A stretch of DNA of 64,000 nucleotides from Plicaturopsis crispa FD-325 SS-3 (Eukaryota; Basidiomycota; Agaricomycetes; Amylocorticiales; Amylocorticiaceae), in assembly GCA_000827205.1 (NCBI GenBank), contig KN832556.1, positions 2,040,969 through 2,104,968 on the forward strand, given 5' to 3'. The notes under the pieces are model-generated. The model was not told the origin of the DNA, did no database searches, and saw only the letters and a program-made list of their open reading frames with translations. Position numbers and translations under genes: made by a program. Shown piece by piece: positions 1-12,700 of the stretch (positions are counted from its first letter, which is position 1; each line of letters starts with the position of its first letter).

Positions 1-3000
1 AAATTTCGAGGCAGGCTCAGATTACAGGGACGTGAACGATCCTGCAGGTGAGTAGCCTTTTCTGGCCTTGTCATTTGGTAGGAACTGACCCTTTGCAGTG
101 ACGGTTTCTTTCCCCCTTGTCGATGACCCTAGAACATCCTTCCTAGCATGGACGACAACGCCATGGACACTTCCGTCAAATCTGGCACTGTGTGTTCATC
201 CGGATTTCAACTATGTCAAGATCCACGACGACGAACGCGATATGAACTTTATTCTACACGAAGGACTCCTACGCACTCTCTACAAGGACCCTAAGAAGGC
301 GAAATTCAAAAAGATCGGCCAATTCAAGGGCAGCGAGATGAAAGGCTGGCGCTATGTTCCCCTCTTCGAATACTTCACTGATCAGGTGAGTAGCGAAAAT
401 ATATCTGAAGGGTTGCTACTTACCTGGACATATCTTCCAGTTCGAGGACAAGGCGTTCAGAGTGGTGACGGACACCTATGTCACCGATGCGGACGGAACA
501 GGTATCGTGCACCAAGCTCCGGCTTTTGGTGAGGATGATCACCGCATCGCCATCGAAAATGGCGTTCTGCGCGCGGATGAAATGCCCCCTTGTCCTATTG
601 ACGATTCAGGCAAGTTCACGAAGGAGGTCCCTGATTTCATTGGCCAGCACGTCAAGGTATGTAGTATGCATGATCACTTTTATGGCGACTTGTCAGAGCT
701 TACATTGCGTCCAAATAGGCGGCAGACAAGGAAATTCAAAAAGTTCTGAAAGCGAAGGGTCGCCTGATCGTACAATCGACTATCAACCATTCCTATCCCT
801 TCTGCTGGAGGTACGTGCAAACAATGTGACATTGCTCTAGTTTCATAGGAGACTCATAGCTTTGAAGATCTGGTACACCTTTGATCTACCGTGCCGTGCC
901 GGTCTGGTTTGTCCGTGTACAACCTATCACCGAGCAACTTGTGGCCAACAACAAGGAGACCCTATGGTACGTATTATCCAGAACGTCATTGACAAGGCCC
1001 GTCGTGTTGAACTGGCGGTTTCGTTCAGGGTCCCTCAACACGTTGGCGATGGCCGATTTGCTAACTGGATATCGAATGCGCGAGACTGGAACGTCTCGCG
1101 GAATCGATACTGGGGAACCCCCATCCCATTGTGGGCAAGTGAGGACATGGAAGAGGTACATTGCGGCTTATGCTCTACATCTATCTCCCGCTAATCTCTG
1201 AGCAGATTGTGTGTGTTAGCTCCGTGGCTGAGTTGGAGGAACTCTCTGGCGTGAAGGGCATAACGGATCTTCACCGGGACAAGATCGACCACATCACCAT
1301 CCCTTCAAAGCAAGGTAAAGGTGACCTCAAGCGTATCGAAGAGGTTTTCGACTGTTGGTTCGAGTCTGGAAGGTAATTGGTGTGCTATTTTTTACACACA
1401 TAACTTCACTGACCGAGACGACGCACTATCGTACAGCATGCCATACGCACAATTGCACTACCCATTCGAAAACAAAGACCTGTTCGAGAAGTCATTCCCT
1501 GCAGATTTCGTCTGTGAGGGTATCGACCAAACGAGAGGATGGTTCTACACCCTCCTTGTGCTCTCGACGCACCTGTTCGACAGCGCGCCATGGAAGAATT
1601 TGATAACGACCGGACTAGTACTTGCCAGGTAACTCTTCAATTCCTTTTCCTTGACTTCTTGAACTAACCAAAATCCTAAACATAGCGATGGGAAGAAGAT
1701 GAGCAAGAGTCTGAAGAACTACCCGGATCCAAATCTTGTCATCGATTCCTACGGTGCCGACGCGACCCGAATGTTCCTCGTTAATTCGCCCATCGTGCGC
1801 GGTGACAACCTTCGGTTCAGGGAAGAGGGTGTGCGTGAGGTGATATCACGGGTCCTCCTCCCGTGGCTCAACTCCTTCCGTTTCTTCCTCGGCCAAGTCG
1901 CGCTTCTGCGCAAGAACAGCGGCGTTGAGTTCAAATACGACCCACACGCGCCCGTCTCTAACAACGTCATGGACCGCTGGATCCTGGCACGGTGTCAGTC
2001 GCTTATCAAACTCGTTAGGGAAGAGATGGCTGCGTACAGGTTATATACTATCATCCCGAGGTTGCTGGATCTAGTCGACGAACTCACAAATTGGTACATT
2101 CGATTCAACCGGAAACGACTGAAGGGCGAGGATGGGAAGGAGGATACGATCGCCGCTCTGAACACCCTGTTTGAAACTCTATTCACCCTCTGCCGGACAA
2201 TGGTACGTCCCCTTCCATACAAGCGCCTGATACCACCCCTAATCTAGCTGTCCTCTTTTCAAGTCATCGTACACGCCGTTCCTAACCGAAAATATTTACC
2301 AATCATTACGACCCTTCATACCTGAAGATCCTGCAGCTGGCGATACACGTTCCGTGCATTTCCTGAGTTTCCCCGACGTTAAGGAAGAGTATTTCGATTC
2401 CGACATCGAGCGGCAAGTGCAGCGGATGCAGGCGGTCATTGACTTAACAAGAAACATCCGTGAAAAAAACAACCTATCTCTCAAGGTACGCAACTGGTCT
2501 TCGTCACAGCTACGTACCTTACTAAAGCCGGCTGCTGCAGACCCCATTGAAGGAGCTCCTGGTCTTCCATGCGGACGAGCAGTATCTTGCGGATGTCAAA
2601 TCTCTTCAACGCTATATCGTCTCTGAACTAAACGTGCGAGACGTTGTCTGCACCTCTGATGAGCACCTCTCCGGCGTCCGCTATCGGGCTGTTGCCGACT
2701 GGGGCGTCCTCGGGCGGAAACTACGGAAAGACCTTGGACGAGTGAAGAAGGCACTTCCGGATGTGTCCAGCGACGAAGTGAAGCGCTTCGAGGAGACCGG
2801 CAAACTGACTGTCGATGGCATTGAACTGGTGACCGGCGACCTCGCGGTACAGCGTTACATCGAGCTACCGCCTACTGCAGAGGGCCAGTACGCGACACAC
2901 ACGGACACGGACGTCGTCGTGCGACTCGACATCCAGGTTCACCCCGACCTCTTGGGCGAATGGCTGACGCGCGAGCTTGTCAACCGCATCCAGAAGTTGC

Positions 3001-3230
3001 GGAAGAAGGCTGGTCTGCAGGCGACGGATGACGTTGATGTATTCTACAGCTTCGAGGAGGGCTCTGGTGCAGACCTGCTAGCCGCGATGAAGGAGCACAA
3101 GGAGTACATCGAGAGGAGCGTGCGGAACGTACCTTTGGATGCGAAGAACCGGAAGGGAGGAACTGTATTGATCGAGGAGGAGCAGGAGGTCGCGGACGTG
3201 AAGTTTGTACTTTCGTTGGTCCCGCATTGA
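1..3230 (+). CDS. ILS1: Cytoplasmic isoleucyl-tRNA synthetase, 3' part (5' end outside window)
   Basis: Class I aminoacyl-tRNA synthetase that charges tRNA-Ile in the cytosol. The window opens inside an exon of the editing/catalytic region. It encodes [14 protein letters not shown], typical of the CP1 editing domain, then [15 protein letters not shown], the [11 protein letters not shown] active-site region, and the KMSKS loop (codons at 1696-1710). The anticodon-binding region follows ([13 protein letters not shown]), then a long C-terminal extension ending in LSLVPH and a stop at 3228-3230. About ten introns of 50-65 nt interrupt it, for example 48-98. The C-terminal extension matches the eukaryotic cytosolic enzyme and not the mitochondrial or bacterial form. 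The upstream HIGH motif is outside the window. It converges with the Snu23 gene, 96 bp away. Confidence 0.95.
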
Positions 3231-3326
3231 ACTTGAAAAAGACGTAATACAGTAGTGTGCGATAGTTAGATACAATGTTGTTTTGATCAGTACGAGGTAT
3301 ATATGATGTATGCTGCCTACTATGAG

Positions 3327-4088
3327 TTATTTCTTGGTGGAGCCAAACCCGCCAAAACCCATCATCTTCGCCATGTCGTCGTCGCCTCCGTTCGCGGTGT
3401 CCTTGGCAAGCTCGACACGGGCCTGCTCTTTGGCTGCTTTTTTCTCCGCTTTCTTTTTCTCTCGTATTGCAGTTTCTTTGGCCTTCACCTCGGCGAGACG
3501 TTGATCGAAATCAAATGACTTCGCGTTCGACGCGTCCTTCGTCTTTTCGCGAAGAAATGCTATCCGTGCGCGTACTTGCTCAACAGTCGAGCGCGCGATC
3601 TTAGTCGTCTGCCCAAGATTCCGTAAATCTGTGGATATGTTATGCGCGTCAAGAATAAAGCACTGAATGGCAAGGTTACGCACGCGCTCGGCCGTTTATG
3701 TGGTCTAGATAGCCGACACTGTCCTTGTACGTGCGGTTGCAAGTCTCGCAGTAGAATCCAGGTTGCCCAGGCCCACGTCCACCTGGGTTTTGCACAACCA
3801 TAGTCTTATTGAGGTTCTTGTCCAGCTCTAACGGCGCCTCACGCTGCTGCATGAGCTGCGTTGGCTTAGGAACATCATCCTTCCGTCCTTTACGAGGTCT
3901 TTTTCCTATAACCGAATCAGACAGGCATGTATGAAACGGTAAATGAAGCGTGACATACCTTGCTTCAAGCGTTCTTCGTTCTCCTGCATGCGTTCCTTCT
4001 CCTCCTGATCCTTCAGTCGCGCCTTTTCGGCGTATTCCTCCTTGTCCCATTTCTTCCTGAAGTCGGTGTCGCCTGATTTTGCTGCCAT
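3327..4088 (-). CDS. SNU23: U4/U6.U5 tri-snRNP zinc-finger protein Snu23 (ZMAT2)
   Basis: Spliceosomal protein of the U4/U6.U5 tri-snRNP and pre-B/B complex, which contacts the 5' splice-site region. The start is the ATG at 4088 (MAAKSGDTDFRKKWDKEEY), the usual family N-terminus. Two introns (3906-3958 and 3629-3683) are removed. The spliced protein has a charged N-terminal helix, a KRPRKGRK basic patch, and a matrin-type zinc finger CETCNRTYKDSVGYLDHINGR followed by AHLRNLGQTTK. The C-terminus is Lys/Ala-rich and ends MMGFGGFGSTKK, also a family hallmark. The codon for the second zinc-binding His (after INGRA) is split by the second intron (C|AT). The gene diverges from the EXS-domain gene across 176 bp. 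Confidence 0.93.
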
Positions 4089-4264
4089 GGTGGTACCAGT
4101 GGAAGTCAAACGTCGAGGTAGGAAGGTGTTGTGGCGAAGAGCAAGAGGTGGTCACAGCCACTTCTCTCTTCGCTTTCATCTCTTACCTCCGAGTTTTCGG
4201 CCACGTCCTCGCTGAGGCTCGAATGCCACGACACAGACACCATAGCGTATCCGTCCGTTAATAA
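4089..4264. promoter_or_regulatory. Shared divergent promoter of SNU23 and the ERD1-like gene
   Basis: Only 176 bp separate the two start codons, so both promoters and both 5' leaders must lie here or overlap the neighbouring gene. I see no clear TATA box. The assignment rests on gene orientation alone. Confidence 0.5.
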
Positions 4265-5809
4265 ATGACCGACTACGACCCAGAAATCGCATTTGCTGCA
4301 GCTTTCCCCCTTCCATTTCGTGTCATTTTCCTCGTCGGACTGGGCATCCTCGGATGGGCTACGAACTTGCACGGACTTGATGCACTCGGGGTAGATGCTG
4401 CAGCTGCGTTCGACCTACGACCCCGCGCACCACTCCCGTCGAATGGATTCAAGCTTGTACCGCCGCCACAGGCCCTCCATACGCCGATATATCGCGTCTT
4501 TGTCGCGTATGCAGGGTGGTGTATGTTGGCGTGGACGCTTTTCCGCTATGCAACATACTCCAATACGCTGCTCGTCGATGTCTTCAGGTATATACCTGCG
4601 CTGTGCGCACTGTCGATAGTGACTGTGCTCGTATCGCCATTCAACGTTTGCTTCAAGCGTGAACGCGACATGTTTCTTCAGTGAGCCCCACATCTCCGTT
4701 TACATCTTATCCCGTACACGAATATTGAAGCCATACGCAGTGCCATACGGAGATGTATACTACCTCCAACAAACCGTCCTATATATTTTTCGGACGTCGT
4801 GTTCGCCGATGTTTTCACTTCTTTCGCCAAAATACTCGGAGATGTTTGGCTTTCGTTCAACATGCTCCTCCCCGGAAACAGCCTCCTTGAGTCCCCTGCA
4901 CTCGATGGGTGGACGCGATGGATATTACCCACTATAGTTAGGTATGTTTCCACAGTTACTGTGACCAAAGTCCGGTGTTAACGTCTCCCAGCCTTCCGTA
5001 CCTGGTGCGCCTTCGGCAATGTCTCGTCGAGCATACTGCTACGTCAAATACGAGCCGACGACCGTTGTTCAACGCGCTTAAATACGCGACCTCGTTTCCT
5101 GTGATTTTTCTGTCCGCCGCTCAGCGCATAGTTGTGAACGATTTAGTCGAGGAGAAGGGCGCAGCTGCGGCGGGCGAAGCGTGGCACGGCGAGCACCCAC
5201 TATTTAGAATGTGGTAAGTACTCCGGGCTGATCAGCGCTGAAGCCGTTTGCTGATAACAATGGCGCGTTAGGCTCTTGGCCGCCTTGATAAACTCACTGT
5301 ATTCCTTCTGGTGGGACGTCACCAACGACTGGGGCCTTGATCTCCTCAAACCACCACCCCCAGCCGCTGCACCTCCGCCCCGACAACTCGTTCTGCCCAC
5401 CCTACATTCGTCTTCCTCCTCGCACTCGTCATCGCTTTCTAGCGAATCATTACTCAACCGGCATTCACGTACACCATCTCATATTCAATACCCCTACGGA
5501 CTACGCTCGACATTGCTATACCCGCTCCCGACATACCCTCTTCTCATATTCCTGAACCTCATCTTACGGCTGACGTGGAGCCTGAAGCTCTCCAGCCATC
5601 TGCATACGGGCATGCACGAAGGAAGCGTGGTGATGCTTGCGCTGGAGGTGGCGGAGGTCCTGCGGCGCTGGATGTGGGTATTTGTGCGGGTGGAGTGGGA
5701 GGTCGTGAGGCGTCGGGAAAGAGGGTATGGCCATGCATTTGTAGAGCCGAGGCACGACGAGAGTGACGACGAGGAATACGAGCTCGTTGGGACGGATGCG
5801 AGAGCCTGA
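4265..5809 (+). CDS. ERD1: EXS-domain multi-pass membrane protein, Erd1-like
   Basis: Family of Erd1 and the C-terminal half of Xpr1/Syg1. In yeast, Erd1 sits in the Golgi, is needed for retention of lumenal ER proteins and glycosyltransferases, and recycles phosphate. The start is MTDYDPEIAFAAAF at 4265, followed by several hydrophobic helices. Introns lie at 4681-4740, near 4941-4990 and near 5215-5271. After splicing the EXS signatures are clear: SLPYLVRLRQCLVEH, LFNALKYATSFPVIF, and NSLYSFWWDVTNDWGL. The C-terminal part has YPLLIFLNLILRLTWSLKL and LRRWMWVFVRVEWEVV, then an acidic tail. No SPX domain is present, which favours Erd1 over the Xpr1/Syg1 exporters. A Pro/Ser-rich insert (about 5350-5480) interrupts the EXS domain. 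Confidence 0.88.
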
Positions 5810-6047
5810 AGATGATGGTAGTACATATAGTACATTCCCCTAATTTTATTAGACCACATGAACGACATCCAGCTAGACGTGTGCCCCAAGATCTTTACAC
5901 TTTGGCATTGTGGCGAAATCACCGAGGCGTACGGTACACTGAAGACCTATCGGATACCTATTTCTACATAGCTTCCCCAAAGCTCCTCCGGGACAGTGCA
6001 AATGATATAGATGTAATGCAAGAACGAGTGGCCTGTTCAAAGGTCCA

Positions 6048-6899
6048 TCATTCTGTGCTATCCGAGTCCCCAGCAGTCATTGTGAACTTCCCAGATCCTT
6101 TACGCTTGCGCAGGTTGTAGCGATGCTCATGCTCCTTCCCCTCCTCCGTGTCGGACAATCCTATCGACCGTCTGCTCATCGTTGGTGACGGTGGCTGCGA
6201 TGTCGCGGGAGAGAACACGTCCACTCCCGACAACTTCAGGTTATGGCCCGGATACGCGCCCAGCTCGGAATGAGGGGTATCTGGAGCGGGTAATGGGAAC
6301 GTGTTGGATGAGTTCAGGGTGGACAGAGAATAGTTGGAATCTCCTGCGGATGACATGGAGAATGTAGAGTCTGAAGCCACTGGGAAATGCGATTCGTTGC
6401 CATACTCGTCGGCGATGCTGGGCGCGGAGGCGGCGGATATGAGGATGGACGGCGTAGTGACCGCTTCAGTGGCGGAATCGGTAGGCGGCGTGGGCTTGTC
6501 AGATGTAGAGGCCTTCACGGCGTCCACCACACCGAGCGTGCGCGCTATCACATATGAGGTTGTATCCTAAGCGGCTCGTTAGCTTTTGTCGGAACGCTAG
6601 CTCAAACAGGAACGCACGAGTAAGGTGAGTATCACGAGGGGTAGTATGAGGAGGAACGCGAAGACACGGACGGTGTACGCTATGTGCGCAACCCACGAGT
6701 CTGCCGTGTAGTTCCAGAGATAGTCGACGTAAAGTGACCATATCCTGCGCGGGATCTCCGACGGCGACACGACATGGTGGCTAGAAAACGCGAATAGCGT
6801 TGGCGGTGCAAAGTACCATAAAATGACAGGGAGCAGAGACCACAGAAGGGCGGGCGTGAGTACTGTTGCCCTGCGAGGTGCAGCCGTCTTGGTCGCCAT
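6048..6899 (-). CDS. Small membrane-anchored protein of unknown function
   Basis: Two exons. Exon 1 starts at ATG 6899 (MATKTAAPRRATVLTPALLW) and carries two or three hydrophobic segments (LLWSLLPVILWYFAPPTLFAF; a second around VRVFAFLLILPLVILTLL). A 51-nt intron (6567-6617) joins ILTLL to DTTSYVIARTLGVVDAV. The rest is Ser/Thr/Pro-rich and probably cytosolic, with a basic patch RYNLRKRKGSGKF close to the C-terminus. I do not recognise a named domain. The layout suggests an ER or nuclear-envelope anchored protein with a disordered tail, but that is inference. It converges with the EXS gene (238 bp). Confidence 0.7.
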
Positions 6900-7162
6900 C
6901 GTGGTTCAGCGTAAAACTTGAAAGTCCAGGCAGCATCCGAGTAACACATGGTTGCACATGCGTTTTATCACCGGGACCGTCTCTGTACAACACAATAATC
7001 CCTCAACAAATCCATCCGTGAACACAGAATCCTCCATGACAGCAAAAATAAAACTAGAGTGCATTGTTAGTACAGTTACAATAATATACTACAACGTCCA
7101 ATGTCGAGACATGGCAACCGTGAATAGCGACGAATAGCATGAAGACAGGAAGTTGGGGTGGT

Positions 7163-9055
7163 TCAGAACCCAAACCGCAGCTCCGACCTGGAAAACACCA
7201 GTGGTTTCCAGATGAGGTACTGTGGATCGATACGATGGCGCTTTTTGTTTCGCGCCTTCTCATGGCGTTCGAGCACGGCGTCGGACAGACATATGATGTA
7301 CTGTCCTTTGTGGTGCTTTAACAATTGGAGGGTAGTGCAGCTAGACTCAGTTCTACATTAGCGTCGGTTTTGGCAATAGCAAGGAAGTACACGCACGTAT
7401 TTTGGACATCAGTACTCAGAATACCCGTCTTGTTGGCGATCTCTTCCATTTGCACCGTCTCCGAGGTGTTGTTAAGGAGCCACTCGACAATAGCCTCTGC
7501 CCAGTATGCACGGTAGCTCAGCAGCCCAAGATCACTGAGGGGTTTCTCGGGACTGCCCTGTGTCCCCTCCTTCCTGGTGAGGGCATACGAGAATTCGATG
7601 AGCGTTTTCCCGTACCCATGCCGCTGGTGCTGCGGAAGTGTCAGGATACACGCGACGTTGTATTTGTCCGCAGATTCCTTTTCTTTAGAGAAGTATCCGA
7701 TGAGATGGCAGCCGGAGGAGTCGCGTTGGGTCTGCTTTACGGTTAAGAATGTGATGTCGACATAAGGACACACATACGTACCATGATATAGTACATGAAT
7801 GGGGTGACGTCGTAATACAGGGTTTTACTGTAACACACATATCAGCGAGGTGTAGGTAAAGAGGCAACGTAAGGCGACTCACTGATCCAAAAAGCATTTC
7901 GATAGCAAGCTCAGATTCCGGCAATATGTGAGCTGCCGCTTCCCGTCAATTTCAAAGAACGAGATATTCTCGTGCCGATATATCTCGTTCCCCGGTGGAT
8001 GCAGGAGTGTGCACCGTTTCCTATGTCGCCCGAGCATCATGCGCGAGGGAAAGTACGCGAGACAGAATTCGCATAGGTAGAGCACGTCTATCTGAGCGTA
8101 GGCCTGAGGGTATGGGCTGAAGTACCACGACTCGACCTCGTAACGACCTATCTGAAGACGGTTAAGGTTCTTGACGCGCGCGACTTCAGATATCGACTGG
8201 GTCATGGATCCATGTTTGCGAAGCTTCTCGATCTCTTTCTCTTTGCTGAAACCAGCGAGAGGTTTTTGGGAGGATGGCTCTGTATCGTTGCCAGTCAAGT
8301 CAAAAGAGTCTTGGGCGGACTCTCCTTCTGCATCGACGTCCATCTCGCCCTCCGCGTCCATATCCGCATCGGCGTCCGCGTCTGCATCGGCGTCTGCATC
8401 CGCATCAGCGTCTGCATCGGCATCCTCATACATGTCATTGCTGATATCGTCCTCTTGCTCGTCATGGAGGGTCTTCCGCTTCTGCCCTCTCTTCGCAGTC
8501 CTCGGTGCAGGGCTCTCGGCTTTCTTCGCAGCATTCCCGGTCGCCTTCTTCAGCAGATTCGACCCCTTCGGCGTTTTCCCCGGATGCTTCTGCCCCTTCC
8601 CCTTCTTCTCGCCCTTCTTCGTAGACGGCGGGAGTTTCTGTCGCGGCCACTCGAGGTCACGGCTGAGCACGAGTCGCGAGCCGGACACCCAGTCGTCTAG
8701 CCGCTTGTTGAATTGATCCCAGTGGACGAAGAACTCGAGCTGGTCCTCAGGTTTCTCCTCCTCGACAGTAGACCCACGCGTGGATCGGCGAGCAGCGGCA
8801 GCGTTGTAAATATTGACGGGTTTGTCGCGTATAGAGAGGACTTCGGCAAGGCGCTCCTCCTCCTCGCCGTCGGAGTTTTTTCGTCGTATGTAGATTTTAC
8901 ACCCGACGAAAACATCCTAGAATTTTTGAAGGATTAAGTGGGCATGCACAATTTGAATAAATGTTGAGATGGCTCACTTGAATGGTGTAAGTGCCACCGG
9001 GGTCGATTCGGGGTGGCGCCACCGGTGCATCGCTGACTGGTGTCGACGGTGCCAT
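7163..9055 (-). CDS. ESA1: MYST histone acetyltransferase Esa1/Tip60 (NuA4 catalytic subunit)
   Basis: Acetylates histone H4/H2A as the catalytic subunit of NuA4. The start is at 9055 (MAPSTPVSDAPVAPPRID). Introns at 8917-8977, 7828-7882, about 7732-7781 and 7341-7396 give a 556-residue protein. In order: chromo barrel domain (DVFVGCKIYIRRKN to FVHWDQFNKRLDDWVS), Lys-rich linker, an unusual Asp-Ala repeat, the C2HC zinc finger (YLCEFCLAYFPSRMMLGRHRKRC), and the acetyl-CoA fold with catalytic-Cys motif NVACILTLP, Q-x-x-x-G-Y-G-K (QRHGYGK), and SPEKPLSDLGLLSYRAYW. After the last intron it ends with LLKHHKGQYIICLSD and SELRFGF, as in other Esa1 proteins. An unspliced reading would stop early at 7318. 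The third intron ends in an AAG/CAG tandem acceptor that could add one Gln. Confidence 0.95.
8363..8425 (-). repeat. Asp-Ala dipeptide-coding tract inside ESA1
   Basis: An impure hexanucleotide tract built from gcatcN/gcgtcN units. Read on the minus strand it encodes about ten Asp-Ala pairs, followed by MDAEGEMDVDAEGE. It lies between the chromo barrel and the MYST domain. Third positions vary, so it is not a pure young microsatellite. Confidence 0.9.
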
Positions 9056-9705
9056 GATTTCTCGCCAACCGCTTCAATCTGGAGTCAGACAAGCCCTCAG
9101 ACCGAGGCCCAGTCCTGCTACAGGCGTTCGTGTATCTCAGGAGGAAAAGTCAAAGTTAACCGCTGCTAGGTGGCACGTAAGTCAACGGTTTCTTTATGGC
9201 TTGGTTCGTCGTATCGTGCTCAACTCTTTCTTTGTGCGAGCGGGTAGGCTGGCACTAGCACTGGCAGCAGCAAGAGAGCCCAACACGCCGTAGACGACCG
9301 AAAATTACAGCAGCTTCAGCATTGAACTTGATTTTTGAGGTGACTCGTTTATGCCACGTCGGCGGTTGCGATTTTCTTTGTCAGCACTTTCCAGTTCACC
9401 AACCTGGGCGCCACAAAATATTGCTTCCAAATTTCACAACATCAAGTTTCCAACGTCAAACCGTATCGTATTGTGATTATAAGAGTAGTCCATGAGTACA
9501 CGAGATCGAGAGCTATAGATATGCTAAAACACAGCGCGACTGCGATAACAGAGAGGTGAAAGGTCAGTGAGTGAAAGAAGGACCCCCGGGAATCCAATGA
9601 CGACGGCAGGGAGAGACGATAACAGCAAATGCGAGAAGGTATATACCAGCCAACCAAGAAATGAGCGACGACGAAGAGACACATGGAGCGAACCTCTATG
9701 GGGGA
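9056..9705. other. Intergenic, ESA1 upstream / CSL downstream
   Basis: 650 bp between two minus-strand genes. It should hold the ESA1 promoter and the CSL 3' UTR. I see no coding exon, repeat or RNA gene. Confidence 0.5.
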
Positions 9706-12700
9706 CTAGGGATACATGGTACTGGACGGGAAGACCACCCCGTCCGACCGAACGAGAATCATAGGACGCCGCTTGCCCATTCCAGAATCTGGAGGGAGGC
9801 AGCCCAACACTTCCATACATCGCACCTCGACGAAAGGCGACGGTTCCGAGCCGAAGAACACATGCACGGGGTCCGCCTTGTTGAAGTTTTCGCCGTAGAC
9901 GGTGAGCATCTTGGAGACGTGGGGATTTGGCTTCGCCATTACCGCCCTCGCCGCGGCACAGTTCGACTTTGGGACCTCCGCAGCACGATCCGGTGGAAGG
10001 TATTTGACCACGCCCGGGAAGGGCGTCACAGGCTTTGACGGGACGGGGAACGAGCCCATCTGCGGTGCGTTCTGGTTGTCGAAAAGCACCGGAGGGACGT
10101 AGAAGTTATATCGGACTTGGTCTAGACGAAAGTCACCTATGAGCACAGTAAAAGGAAGGCTAGACCAGGTTACCCTTACCGGTTCCGACAATTGTCCAGA
10201 CGCTCGTTTCTCCGATGTCGACTTGCCACAAGGCGCCCGATGACGCACCACCGTCACCGGGCGAACCGCGGCGACCAGATGTTGCTGACCCTGCGGAGGA
10301 TGGCCGCCGTCGGCCTTTTGGTCCGGGATTTTTGGCGATGCCCCCTGCACTGGACGTAGATCGTTTCCCCTTCTTCACCCGGCCGCCATCATTAGACAGG
10401 AAGTCTGCAGACGACGCCGTAGGCGACGCAGGGGCACTATCTGCGTGCGCAAAGTAGTCGTTCCCTGACGATGAAGTGGGTGTGGCGACCACTGGCGACC
10501 CAGGAAGGATAGGCGAGTTGGTTTCGTGAACAGGCACGCTGTTCCACACACGACCCTCGACAGGACGGTAGGTGTTGACTTTCTCGCCCATGCACGACAA
10601 GAAAGCGCCGGTGCTACCAGGGGTTCCCGGCTCCGGCATTCCCTTCGACGAGTCGTAGACCTCGAATGCGATTTTGTGTAGTTGCGACACCGGGTCACCG
10701 CATACCTCACCCGGAACGCAGTAGTGATCTACCACGCTCTTCGCACCTTCCTGGATACCACCCCCGACGACCGTTGTTTGGTGGTCAACCTTGCGGATGA
10801 TCAGGACCGGGGAGACAACCCCCGATGTGAGGCACTGCAGCACCACGGTCTGGTTGTAGTATATAGGGATTTGCGAGCCGTTGGCGGTGAACGGGATGGC
10901 GTTGGGAGGCGGGGAGGGGTAATCGGCATGGGGTGGCGGAGGCGGAGGCGCGTCGACACCGCCAGCAGGCTTGTGGACATCGACGATGTACATCACGAAG
11001 GGATCTGGAACGCATATTATGAGCAAAGTGTAGGATTATCGAGCTTGAAGCATACCCCAGCTGGCGGTCCGAGCAATGAAGGAGGGAGTGGATGAACGAC
11101 TTCGTTGATCCAGGCCCATGAGGGGTGCGCCGTCCGAGCCTTTAAACGACGAATTCGAACCCGAAACACAGAGGTATTTGGTCGAGACAGTCTGCGAGCG
11201 CAGGCGATGGAAAAGCGAGATGGTGGAGCCGTGGTTGATACACACTAGCAGATTGAATTAAATTCAACGGTCCAAAAATATTGAGAATGAGGATACACAC
11301 GCTCGAGGTTTTTGGCGCTCTGTCTCTTCTTGCTTGGCTTACTGATGACCTTGATAGGACGACTGGGGAAAGTGCCGATGACCCGTTCTGGCTCATCGTC
11401 GGAGGCAGGAGCGGTGATCTTGACAAGCGCCTCGACCTTCTTCTTTTTCTCGTCTACATCCGAAATGAATAGCTGCTTCCCAACGCATCGGCCTAGATAT
11501 GTGGTGCCAGTAGGGGGATCAGACACGTCGAACGATTTCCCCGAAGAGCCAGTCCACTCGATGGAGCCTTCCTGGGGTGCAGGTTCACCAGATATCGAGA
11601 TAACGACGCGAGGGGGACTGAGTCTGGGCTCCTCGCCGCGTCGCATAACATCCGTCCACCAGGAGTTCCCAATCATGATCGCCGTGGGCGGAGGGCAAAG
11701 GAACCGCTTCTCTGTGCCATACGATTTCTGCGCGACTTTACTCGACATGACTATAACGGTCCGCTCGCCGAAAGCAAGGCGATTAGGAGTTCGGACGTAT
11801 TGATCAAGGTGAGGTCTGTCCGGTCACAAATTATTTAGTCGAAATGAAGTGTGTTCTGAAGCCAGAGACGAACCGAATGAAGGTTTGCAAGTCGTTACCA
11901 CCAGCCATGCCGACCTGACTTTGTAGTTTCATCCTCGCTAGCGTCTCGTCGACACTGGGCATGCGAAGCGACATATCTCCATGAGGGTTAGGCATGTACT
12001 GCGACATGTCATCATATCCCCCATTCTCCGGCTGGAACGCGTGCGTTGCTTGAGGGGCAACACCCCGCAAGACATCCGGTCCATGGTTGTGGTGCATTTG
12101 CGACGGAATGGTCGAGGGTGGACCGGACTGGTGAGGGAAACGTCCATCTGAATGGTAACGGCCCAGTCTTGGTTCCTGGAAATGGGGAGGAAGCGCCGGA
12201 TTGAAGGGTAAGCCAGCGTTGACACTAGACATGCCATAGTCCTCGGGGTAGTCAGGTGGGTAGCTACCGTTGCTCACGTTCGACATGCGCCGATCGGGCA
12301 TCAAGTCTGGAAAGCCGTGCTGCGGGGAGAATTCTTTGGCGAGAGACGGAAAGCCCGGAGAGTGATGGAGACCACCAACAGCATCGCTCGGAGTCAGCGG
12401 GGATACTTTCCCGCTGCTATACGAGGAGGACATGCTGCTCATCATGTCGTAAGGATTCGCGCTGGCGCCGTTAAACGAGGGGACGGAATCTCCGAACGAG
12501 GGCTGCGAGTACATGGACTCTTGGCCCATAGTGTAGCTGTGGCCTAGAGAGGAGGACGAAGACGCATTTGTGCGGTAGCGCTGGGAGGTAAATGCGCCTG
12601 GCGGAGCGGTACCAGAGAAAAAGTCGTAGTTAGGGTGATCGGCCATGTCGAGCGCCTCTCCATTGTCGTACCCGTTCGAGGTGAGGGTGCCAGACAGAGG

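Noticed and set aside
8171-8716. Two long plus-strand frames opposite ESA1
   Set aside because: They exist because the Asp-Ala repeat and Lys/Glu-rich linker are open in other frames. They have no domain and the minus-strand gene is certain.
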